DNA of 11,337 bases from Lentisphaera sp. (GTDB taxonomy: Bacteria; Verrucomicrobiota; Lentisphaeria; Victivallales; GWF2-50-93): positions 1 through 11,337 of the forward strand of contig DYMC01000073.1 in the NCBI GenBank assembly GCA_020721745.1, given 5' to 3'. Each line of letters opens with the position of its first letter. Within the stretch, counting starts at the first letter, position 1. The notes beneath the pieces were generated by a model. It saw only the letters and a list, made by a program, of their open reading frames with translations, did not search any database and had not been told where the DNA came from. Positions 6,401 through 11,337 of this stretch are shown here, piece after piece. The translations under genes and the position numbers were made by a program.

Positions 6401-7747
6401 TTCAATGGAATCCGGATGCATGACATGCTCGGAGTTCTGCTCTGGAGCTGGCTCCTGCTTTTCAAGGAAGAAATACGCCGCAACAGCAGATGCAACAATG
6501 AGAAGACAGCACACTGCCAGCAGCAGATATGCCGGTTTTCCCCCGCGTGATGCCGCCTTCCGGGCTGAGACGGTCTTCGTTCCTGGGGAGGGCTTACGCT
6601 TCTTTGCAAATATATCCTGAGTCCTGAGCACAACAGGGGGAGCTATTGTGCGATTATGGGATGTCGCTCCGACCGTCTGCATTTCGACCACATTATTTTC
6701 CGTCAGAAGCCTTGGCTTCCGTGTCTCAGACATGAAGGAGTTAGCCGAAGAAGTTGCAGTACGAGCACTTGAAGATATTGCAGACGGCATTTCTCCGAAC
6801 ATTACTTTTTCTATGTCTTTGAGCAGCAGCTCCCACGAGGCATACCTTTCAGCGGGAGCCTTTGACATCATTTTTCTCACCATTGCGTCGCAATTTGCGG
6901 ATATCAAAGGATTTGCCTGCCTTGGGGAAGGAACTGGCTCGGTCATGTGCTTTGCGGCCACGGCAAGTGGCGTTTCGGCGCTATATGGCGTTCTGCCGGT
7001 AAGCATCTGGTAGAGTGTCGCCCCGAGAGAATATATATCACTTCTGAAATCAATTTTTTCCGCTCCGCTGATCTGCTCAGGGCTCATGAAATCCGGAGTT
7101 CCGAACATTCCAGAACCTGCGACTGTTATTCCCTTGCTGTCATCATGGAGGCTTTTCGAGATGCCAAGATCCATGAGGTATGGTTTGCCTTTGGAATCAA
7201 GAATGATATTGCCTGGCTTGATGTCGCGGTGGATGATTTTGAATTCATTCCATGCATGGGCCAGGGCACCGGCCACTGCAGATGCTATGAGCAATGATTC
7301 GACTTCATTCAAATGCCCTCTGTCATATATGACCTTGTCCAGTTCCACGCCCTCGACATAATTCATTACAAGGTAATATATTCCCTTGTGTGAGCCGGCA
7401 TCGTAGGCCGAGACTATGTTGGGATGCTGCAATTTGGCCAGAGTTCGAGCCTCGTTGAGAAATCTTTCTATGAACTGGTTGTCTCCACTGAATCTGGACG
7501 ACAACACCTTTATCGCGACCTTCCTGTCCATGGTGTTGTGCTTGGCAAGCCATACATCTCCCATCCCCCCAGAACCTATTTGGCGCAACACTGTATAAGA
7601 TGCTATTTGAGCACCCGGTTCAACATCGGGTTCAGGGATCAAAATCATCTTGGAACAATTCGGACATTTTATCGAACGACCAGCGTCGTATCGCTCCGCT
7701 TCGACCTCGATCCGGCATTTAGGACAAAATATCCGTATCTTGTGCAT
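3488..7747 (-). CDS. Large transmembrane Ser/Thr protein kinase with zinc ribbon
   Basis: A 1419-residue Hanks-type kinase. Residues 1-35 are a zinc ribbon (C8, C11, C28, C31). The kinase domain covers about 51-315 and has every catalytic element: glycine loop GSGGMG (58-63), K80 in VAIK, E99, HRDIKPGN (173-180, base D175), metal-binding D193 in a DLG variant of DFG, GTPDFMSPEQ (216-225), and R301 in the C-lobe. It should be active. A Ser/Thr-rich linker leads to one membrane segment (about 406-427), so about 990 residues are outside the cytoplasm. That part has a proline run (505-510), charged helical stretches, three related motifs (GYIRCDDKW 755-763, NYIRKDGRW 812-820, WDGQKW 979-984) and a C-terminal third with no recognised family. 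It probably senses an envelope signal. No Shine-Dalgarno sequence is visible before the ATG. The outer region is more A+T-rich than the flanking genes. It heads the operon that ends in htpG. Confidence 0.95.
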   Translation of the reverse strand: MHKIRIFCPKCRIEVEAERYDAGRSIKCPNCSKMILIPEPDVEPGAQIASYTVLRQIGSGGMGDVWLAKHNTMDRKVAIKVLSSRFSGDNQFIERFLNEARTLAKLQHPNIVSAYDAGSHKGIYYLVMNYVEGVELDKVIYDRGHLNEVESLLIASAVAGALAHAWNEFKIIHRDIKPGNIILDSKGKPYLMDLGISKSLHDDSKGITVAGSGMFGTPDFMSPEQISGAEKIDFRSDIYSLGATLYQMLTGRTPYSAETPLAVAAKHMTEPVPSPRQANPLISANCDAMVRKMMSKAPAERYASWELLLKDIEKVMFGEMPSAISSSARTATSSANSFMSETRKPRLLTENNVVEMQTVGATSHNRTIAPPVVLRTQDIFAKKRKPSPGTKTVSARKAASRGGKPAYLLLAVCCLLIVASAVAAYFFLEKQEPAPEQNSEHVMHPDSIENNNASSGIVDKQTISIQEQYSSTGNLSRDEISKPVPSASADEERLRQVAKANGIQYPPPPPSKSVDEIKLIIKEEIQKARSDASPPTAVFQEEEARNMAVKQLGLKKYPAKPAMTFDEVRTEHKRKIEEYVELNLDSKYPKFNEAEEKEHIKKAYSLQDAFQPLCSKEEAFERFQKAVDTKFYEELREKGLPSPKDTSLVNQKKVLELVPLYKRMKDNIKNEIAISFFKKLGFYVLRSIPGNSNSKLNPNNATGAICLTENLDYFIANEIKFRKAALEKKQEKERKKLVVDAKRLYPESSFYPQFGYIRCDDKWASAYDLANSIVEKKREDFNRMARLMESNNEAALAKIAEQIERKIYAENNYIRKDGRWLTYQEYLSAVAQNESSVSSHRNYSEWIRSEFEREKTRLAKLEGTIWKLIAINLLAENESMAEKIIRSGAFEAYYLHVKDKYKAYTDSGGSLKATFSSLRNDMAAGRMENARGTAIKLGGELSDALLEILGNYETKILPEVKNSPASFWKYVKNAKECQWDGQKWIAPPAQKSSGRPVTRFVGKTSTATGGSSVTATVKNQPTDGFHITSTAIDLLCISALFLGEYDLEFYDYEVVPAEVVIRGNILERPEFIFKFMPPKEPVVEIAPEVHPKTIFADYIIAPGRSLKDPRKSVQIFDLNRYEWADSNSTSLFSSRQASPYSSNSLPLVWTGPLFQEGLNVVNQNDGYICDHYLACGSKCMVSFKPFSFDILTEKSHKISVADLAIGSLLSWFIANNPKIKSINLNISVGIKPESNPWEFLDTSLRMLVNNPILPETEFYMDHYSHSTDIKFNKKRLLNDYIELQERRFAGLAAKRKARRERYVAEITLEKLMPVLKLSSDESGATDFQLAFSRDTPFPSWPSWYNIRVNFAIRPTAPISSIADSSLLGALVRKPARPGNIMEREGLNMYITGMELTESGTTTIRIGGCEAKLSKREHLE

Positions 7748-7831
7748 CTTTAAGAAACATTAGAATTATGTTTTTTGAACACCAATTTTCGAGCTGGAGA
7801 CAAGAAGATATTAAAGCAGTATTTTGCACGT

Positions 7832-8254
7832 TCAGTCCATTTCTTTCATGAGTATTTTGAAGTCCTTGCATGTGGGATTGGGCGAGACGGAGGAGAGGTA
7901 GACGACTTCGCCGCCGATGAGTATTTTCTCCAGCCAGGGCTGTGCGGACGTTGACACTTCCATTCCGGAGGCGTTGAACCACTGGAACCTGTATGCTACT
8001 TTGAGGTCGGCTCCCTTGACGTTTCTGACGGTGACCTGGGCCTTCATGAGTCCGCCTGGGAGGTCTTCGGAGTCCACGCTGTCAATCTGGACTTTTTTGG
8101 CAAGATACTCGTTGGCCTCGACTCTCTTGTTGCGGACGAAGTCGCGCTCGTAGTTCTTGTCCGCGTTTTCGACGGTGTTGACCGGATTGTTGCATGAGCT
8201 GAGCACGAGGCTCAGGGCGGCTGATGACACTAGGATTCTGATTTTCGGCTTCAT
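7832..8254 (-). CDS. YcfL-like (DUF1425) lipoprotein
   Basis: A 140-residue lipoprotein. The lipobox L18-S-S-C21 gives an acylated C21 followed by N22, which in diderms favours sorting to the outer membrane. The mature domain resembles YcfL/DUF1425: VQIDSVDSEDLPGGLMKAQV, YRFQWFNASG (88-97), a tryptophan in QPWLEK, and the end motif SPNPTCKDFKI (124-134). In enterobacteria ycfL lies beside lpoB, an activator of peptidoglycan synthesis, but its own role is not known; no lpoB is visible here. A GGAGG ribosome site stands 7 bases before the ATG. It is 84 bp upstream of the kinase and 186 bp downstream of the next gene, so it may be its own unit or, less likely, lead into the kinase operon. Confidence 0.8.
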   Translation of the reverse strand: MKPKIRILVSSAALSLVLSSCNNPVNTVENADKNYERDFVRNKRVEANEYLAKKVQIDSVDSEDLPGGLMKAQVTVRNVKGADLKVAYRFQWFNASGMEVSTSAQPWLEKILIGGEVVYLSSVSPNPTCKDFKILMKEMD

Positions 8255-8386
8255 TGCTGTTCCTCCAAATTCCGTGTTTTGCTTGAGATGTCTGTTAAGA
8301 TTGCATCGGGAAGGGAAAATTCAAGAGGTGCTGGAGATTTACCGAACCCAGCGTGGCATGGCGCAGTTCGTAGAGCGGAGACTGGT

Positions 8387-8417
8387 CATTTCGGTAAACA
8401 TTTACTCAGGCGAAATG
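8387..8417. other. Bulged hairpin after the secreted-protein gene
   Basis: Outer arms catttcg (8387-8393) and cgaaatg (8411-8417) enclose an inner stem gtaaa-ca-tttac (8394-8405). Together they make a 12-bp stem with a 2-base loop and one 5-base bulge (tcagg). On the minus strand it lies 24 bases after the stop of the secreted-protein gene and has a T-run upstream rather than downstream. The ggtaaa..att.act block loosely resembles the repeat at 79-136. It may be a decayed repeat copy or a 3'-end hairpin. The rest of the gap 8255-8440 holds the ribosome site of the lipoprotein gene and nothing else that I recognise. Confidence 0.35.
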
Positions 8418-8440
8418 CAAAAATGATTGGCCGGTATCCA

Positions 8441-9169
8441 TCAGTCGAGGTGCTCCCACCATCTGTCGGAGACCTTGTAGTCCATGTGCTTCCATGTCTT
8501 CTCAACGGCTTTCTTGTCGTTGCCCCAGACATCGAGGCGATAGGCGATGATTCTGCGCTTGTCTATTCCGTCGAGTTCGAAGTTGATCTCCCTACCTCCT
8601 ATGTTCTTCATGGATGTCTTGGGGTTCACCTCGTCGTAGTTTATCACCCTTCTGTTGAATCCGTTGACCTTCTTGAGTATGGCGGCCTCGTCGTAACCTT
8701 TTCCCTTCACCTTCGCGTCGTTGGGATAGTAGTAGGAATATATCTGCCGTTCGCCGTCGCCATCGGCTGGAGTCGTCAGGACGTATAGGTAGAAATAGGG
8801 GGCTTTTATTTTATTTTTGCCTGGTTCTGTCCTGGTGATTGAATATTTCACGTCGCAGGTGTCCGTCTTGCCCTTGCTGTCCTCGCCTCTGTCGGGCATC
8901 TTGATGTCCAGTATGTTGACTTTGTATTCGGCGAATTCGCCCGGGATGGCGCCGCCGCTGTCTCCGAGGTCGGTCCCGTAGTAGGATTCGATGTTCTTGA
9001 TGTCGAAGGTTCTCTCCTTCTTGTCCTTTTTTATGACTATCTTGCCGTCCTTTATGCTGACTACTTCCGCGTCGCTTATCCGGGTGCCGTCCTTGAATGT
9101 GATGGTTCCGGCATGGATTCCTGCGGGGAGCATGGCCGCCGCGATTACTAGAGCGATTATCTTCTTCAT
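8441..9169 (-). CDS. Secreted protein of unknown function
   Basis: The product is 242 residues from the chosen ATG. An in-frame ATG at 9190 would add seven residues (MKNGGGK), but those codons are the ribosome site itself, so the start at 9169 is preferred. Residues 1-20 form a classic signal peptide (MKKIIALV..., cleavage after GIHA). The mature N-terminus, GTITFKDGTRISDAEV then DGKIVIKK and RTFDIKNIESYYG, looks like a small beta-barrel unit of the type found in other PVC exported proteins. The remainder is rich in Lys, Asp and Tyr, with NGFNRRVINYDE and an aromatic C-terminus (WKHMDYKVSDRWWEHL). No membrane segment follows the signal, so it should be periplasmic or exported. I do not recognise a named family. 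It is apparently monocistronic, with a palindromic repeat upstream. Confidence 0.85.
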   Translation of the reverse strand: MKKIIALVIAAAMLPAGIHAGTITFKDGTRISDAEVVSIKDGKIVIKKDKKERTFDIKNIESYYGTDLGDSGGAIPGEFAEYKVNILDIKMPDRGEDSKGKTDTCDVKYSITRTEPGKNKIKAPYFYLYVLTTPADGDGERQIYSYYYPNDAKVKGKGYDEAAILKKVNGFNRRVINYDEVNPKTSMKNIGGREINFELDGIDKRRIIAYRLDVWGNDKKAVEKTWKHMDYKVSDRWWEHLD

Positions 9170-9173
9170 CTTG

Positions 9174-9181
9174 CCTCCTCC
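9174..9181 (-). promoter_or_regulatory. Strong ribosome binding site deciding the start
   Basis: On the minus strand GGAGGAGG ends four bases before the ATG at 9169. It overlaps the codons that would follow the alternative ATG at 9190. This favours initiation at 9169, which also gives a normal signal peptide. Confidence 0.75.
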
Positions 9182-9220
9182 GTTTTTCATATGAACGTCA
9201 GGGCATGCTGTAATATTGCA

Positions 9221-9275
9221 CGGTATTCACTGAAGGACATACTTCAGTGAATATTTACCGCTGGACGGCGAACGC
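9221..9275. repeat. Dispersed palindromic repeat, copy 2
   Basis: Arms 9224-9235 (tattcactgaag) and 9242-9253 (cttcagtgaata) are a perfect 12-bp inverted repeat with a 6-base loop. The outer cggta (9221-9225) can also pair with taccg (9256-9260) if four bases are missing from the left arm relative to the right. The right arm and its flank match copy 1 at 104-136. On the minus strand the element lies about 40 bases after the stop of the small basic protein gene and about 50 before the start of the secreted-protein gene. It may serve as a 3' hairpin for the former. Confidence 0.75.
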
Positions 9276-9301
9276 TGTATGGTAATGGCGGGAAGCCGGG
9301 A

Positions 9302-9457
9302 TCAGGCTTCCGGCTTGGTCTTGGGGAGGCCGAAGGCCTTGTCGCCATCCTTCCACTTGCCGCCCTTCTTCATGATGTCTATCCTCTCATAGCGTTTGAG
9401 GACATTGCGTTTGACCGTTATCTTTCCGCTCGACTTCAGTGTAGAATGTCTTGACAT
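9302..9457 (-). CDS. PVC-type small basic protein
   Basis: A 51-residue, strongly basic protein (12 Lys and 4 Arg). The layout is MSRHSTLKSSGK at the N-terminus, then NVLKRYERIDIMKKGGKWKD (18-37) and AFGLPKTKPE (41-50). It matches my recollection of a conserved small basic protein family limited to Chlamydiae, Verrucomicrobia and Lentisphaerae (NCBIfam TIGR04137, from memory), whose members share the LKR.ERI and KW..G....GLPK pattern. Its function is not established; a role in ribosomes or RNA binding is only a guess from its charge and conservation. A GGAG ribosome site (9466-9469) lies 8 bases before the ATG, and a plausible promoter lies upstream. It is easily missed because it is short. 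It is the strongest taxonomic marker in the window. Confidence 0.88.
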   Translation of the reverse strand: MSRHSTLKSSGKITVKRNVLKRYERIDIMKKGGKWKDGDKAFGLPKTKPEA

Positions 9458-9496
9458 TTACATTTCTCCGGTTTTTCTTTGTTGAATTCGCTCCAT

Positions 9497-9524
9497 ACTC
9501 TACTCCAGGTAGGCTGATAATCAA
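9497..9524 (-). promoter_or_regulatory. Possible sigma-70 promoter of the small basic protein gene
   Basis: On the minus strand TTGATT (9524-9519) and TAGAGT (9502-9497) are separated by 16 bases; each matches the consensus at four of six positions. The -10 box ends 39 bases before the ATG at 9457, leaving room for the GGAG ribosome site. The match is modest and untested. Confidence 0.3.
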
Positions 9525-9528
9525 CCCT

Positions 9529-9553
9529 AATTTTGCTTTTAAACAGCAAAATT
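9529..9553 (-). terminator. Possible terminator of the restriction-modification operon
   Basis: aattttgct (9529-9537) pairs perfectly with agcaaaatt (9545-9553): a 9-bp stem with a 7-base loop, 29 bases beyond the methyltransferase stop. On the minus strand only TT-AGGGTT follows, so there is no good U-run. The stem is A+T-rich and therefore weak. It separates the R-M operon from the small basic protein promoter. Confidence 0.35.
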
Positions 9554-9582
9554 TACCGATTGGTAGCATTTGGCGCTTGCCC

Positions 9583-10491
9583 CTACTCCAGTCTTTTCCT
9601 AGCAGGGCGCAGCTCGTAAAGGGCATGATCCTCTCTGACGAAGGCCGCCGATTCGGCATCCACCTTCTCAAACAGGAGTTTGGAGTTTGCGAACAGATCG
9701 GCGTGTTCCGCTTTCAGGTAACGGGCGGCCATGCGGCAGTATTCGGGCTCGATGTCGATTCCAATGCTGTTGCGCCCCGTGCGCAACGCCGCGACCATCG
9801 TGGTGCCCGAGCCACAGAACGGATCGAGGATCGTGTCCCCTGTGAACGAGAACATGCGTACTAGCCGGGTAGCCAATTCCAGCGGGAACGGTGCAGGATG
9901 GTTCTTCGTGGATGCGCCGGTGATGTTCCATATTTGCTGGAACCAGCGGTCGAACTCATCTTTCCCGATGCGGCTCTCATCTCTCTGTTTTTCGGTGGGT
10001 TGCCTGTATCCGCCCGGTTTCCTCTGCATGAGGATGAATTCCATATCGTTTTTGATAATCGCATTCGGCTCGTAAGGTTTGCCCAGGAACTTCGAGCCGT
10101 TTGAGACCTCGTATGACGCGTTGGCAATCTTGTGCCAGACTATCGGATTCAGGTTATCGAACCCTATCCTGCGGCAAATGACGCAAATGTCGGCATGAAG
10201 TGGAAACACAAGGTGCCGCCCAAAATTGCGCCGTGCGACGCACACATCGCCGACCACGCAGGCCAAACGCCCCCCCGGCACTAGTATCCGGTACACGTGC
10301 CGCCAAACCTTCTCCAACTCAAAAAGGAATGCCTCGTAGTCTTGGATATGGCCGAGTTGATCCGGATTTTCGTTGTATCTCTTGAGATTCCAGTAAGGCG
10401 GCGACGTGACAACAAGATGGACACACTCATCCGGGAGGAAGGAAAGTTCCCTCGAGTCCCCGTTGACAAGTCTATGTGTAGTTGCTTCCAT
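9583..10491 (-). CDS. Beta-class DNA methyltransferase (N4-C or N6-A) of a type II R-M system
   Basis: It transfers a methyl group from S-adenosylmethionine to an exocyclic amino group in DNA. Residues are numbered from the ATG at 10491 (302 residues). Catalytic motif IV is TSPPYW (29-34). The SAM-binding motif DPFCGSGTT (223-231) lies near the C-terminus, which is the beta-class order of the N6/N4 methylase family. HPAPFP (198-203) is a typical motif just before it. SPPY is commoner in N4-cytosine enzymes, but N6-adenine cannot be excluded. A GTG at 10506 would add five residues and overlap the endonuclease gene by 10 bp; with the ATG the gap is 5 bp. Neither start has a clear ribosome site, so translation probably depends on coupling to the endonuclease gene. 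It should protect host DNA from that enzyme. Its own gene contains one CTCGAG (10451-10456). Confidence 0.93.
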   Translation of the reverse strand: MEATTHRLVNGDSRELSFLPDECVHLVVTSPPYWNLKRYNENPDQLGHIQDYEAFLFELEKVWRHVYRILVPGGRLACVVGDVCVARRNFGRHLVFPLHADICVICRRIGFDNLNPIVWHKIANASYEVSNGSKFLGKPYEPNAIIKNDMEFILMQRKPGGYRQPTEKQRDESRIGKDEFDRWFQQIWNITGASTKNHPAPFPLELATRLVRMFSFTGDTILDPFCGSGTTMVAALRTGRNSIGIDIEPEYCRMAARYLKAEHADLFANSKLLFEKVDAESAAFVREDHALYELRPARKRLE

Positions 10492-10496
10492 AGATT

Positions 10497-11231
10497 CTAC
10501 GCGCACGCAGATAGATGGCCCGCAAGAACCTTTGCGAAGCGCTCGACGGACAGGTCTTCGGCCGGCATCGTGAAGATGCCCCTAACGCCCTGTTTAGACT
10601 TGGACGTGATGAAAGCAGACGCGGTGTAGTGGCGTTCCAGAACGAGTTTCCGGCAGAACAACTCGTATCGGCGGCAGTAGGAAGTTCCCACGAACTCCGG
10701 GAATACCTTGAAATGGGGTTCGGACCCCCTGACCGGACTTTGGGACTTCGGGCAGTCCTCCAACATAAAGAAGTAGCCGAGAAAAGGTTGTGGACTGCTG
10801 AGGTAGGCGCGTTCACGGTAGGCCGTCCACAAATCGAGGGCGCTCCCCATCGCCTCTTCCGTCCGGTTGTTGAAATTGTTGCCGAACGAAGCAACCTGGG
10901 ATTTGGCTTCAATTGCAACGAGCAGAGCCTTGTCCCGGACGACCAACAGGTCCCATTCCTTGGTGGGGCGAAAGAATCCCGGCAGTTCGACATTCTTCCT
11001 GCGATACACGCAAGACTCAGGAATTCCGGCGGCAAGGATAATCTCCGCGAACAAATCAACGAACCCATCCATCTGCGCACCACCGGTAACGGCACCTCGC
11101 AATCCCTGATCGCTCTGGCCAGCTTGCCTCTGTTTCTGCTTCTGGCCAGCACGCGTTGTCCAGTAATGTTCAACGGCGCTGGCAACTCGTGTCGAAAGAT
11201 CCCGCAAGATGTCGTCCTGTCTCATGGGCAT
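10497..11231 (-). CDS. XhoI/PaeR7I-type type II restriction endonuclease
   Basis: A 244-residue enzyme, the same size as PaeR7I (246) and XhoI (245), which cut CTCGAG. The nuclease core is visible: EWDLLVV (92-98) with D94, then LLVAIEAKSQ (103-112) with E108 and K110, a PD-(D/E)xK active site. Family landmarks include FGNNFNNRTEEA (116-127), DLWTAYRE (133-140), FLGYFFMLED, EPHFKVFPEF, and RYELFCRKLVLERHY. CTCGAG specificity is inferred from the family. The ATG at 11231 is followed by a second in-frame ATG at 11225; the ribosome site is weak (AAGG about 14 bases upstream). The gene precedes the methyltransferase and is almost contiguous with it. The 106 bases upstream to the window edge are A+T-rich, with a TATATA at about 11272 (minus-strand -10-like) and no controller gene. 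Confidence 0.93.
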   Translation of the reverse strand: MPMRQDDILRDLSTRVASAVEHYWTTRAGQKQKQRQAGQSDQGLRGAVTGGAQMDGFVDLFAEIILAAGIPESCVYRRKNVELPGFFRPTKEWDLLVVRDKALLVAIEAKSQVASFGNNFNNRTEEAMGSALDLWTAYRERAYLSSPQPFLGYFFMLEDCPKSQSPVRGSEPHFKVFPEFVGTSYCRRYELFCRKLVLERHYTASAFITSKSKQGVRGIFTMPAEDLSVERFAKVLAGHLSACA

Positions 11232-11337
11232 GGTTTATCAGATTGCCTTTTTCAATAGTCCAATGATCTGCTATATAGTTCCCCTGAAAAAGTGATAGAA
11301 AAAAGATAAAGTGGGGGTCTTGACTTTTTTAAACATT

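Noticed and set aside
8354..8405. tRNA-like stretch: gcgcagttcgtagagc (8361-8376) resembles a bacterial D-arm and is followed by a 7-base loop containing CAT
   Set aside because: There is no T-arm, no acceptor partner downstream, and the spacing between the D-arm and anticodon stem is two bases too long. The same bases take part in the hairpin at 8387-8417. Probably coincidence, at best a relic.
10472..11185. 237-codon minus-strand frame overlapping the endonuclease gene in another frame
   Set aside because: Arg/Ser-rich shadow translation; the neighbouring frame carries the nuclease motifs.
10515..11258. 247-codon open frame on the plus strand opposite the endonuclease gene
   Set aside because: It is the antisense of a gene with clear XhoI-family motifs, and the translation shows no domain, signal or ribosome site. 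Open only because of composition.
11262..11337. Strong promoter for the endonuclease gene near the right edge
   Set aside because: A TATATA is present on the minus strand, but I find no acceptable -35 box at the right distance, so it is mentioned only in the gene entry.

Overview
The window looks like chromosome of a bacterium from the PVC superphylum, most likely the Lentisphaerota/Verrucomicrobiota side. The best marker is a 51-residue basic protein (9302-9457, minus) that matches a small family known from Chlamydiae, Verrucomicrobia and Lentisphaerae. A Hanks-type kinase with an N-terminal zinc ribbon and a very large extracytoplasmic region, with short xYIRxDGRW-type motifs, fits the same group. 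Outer-membrane lipoprotein and BamE-like genes indicate a diderm cell. The phylum is an inference; no rRNA gene is present.

Every convincing gene is on the minus strand, so transcription runs from right to left. At the right end (9583-11231) is a compact type II restriction-modification operon: a XhoI/PaeR7I-type endonuclease gene followed directly by a beta-class (TSPPYW) DNA methyltransferase gene. A hairpin at 9529-9553 may end it. Next comes the small basic protein gene with its own plausible promoter, then a dispersed palindromic repeat (copy 2), then two single envelope genes: a secreted protein of unknown function (8441-9169) and a YcfL-like lipoprotein (7832-8254).

The left two thirds is one apparent four-gene operon, 7747 down to 303. 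It encodes a 1419-residue membrane Ser/Thr kinase, a 292-residue zinc-ribbon membrane protein (4-bp overlap), a 138-residue secreted BamE/SmpA-like protein (11-bp gap) and the Hsp90 chaperone HtpG (10-bp gap). The arrangement suggests a link between envelope sensing by the kinase, an envelope-assembly-like protein and protein quality control, but that link is inferred from gene order alone.

The 302 bases beyond htpG carry no credible gene and are packed with inverted repeats: a 14-bp inverted repeat at the window edge, copy 1 of the dispersed palindrome, a nested cluster with competing pairings and a pair of matched hairpins that differ by a compensatory base-pair change, and a 12-bp perfect stem starting one base after the htpG stop. 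This structured stretch and the kinase-HtpG operon are the parts most worth a second look.
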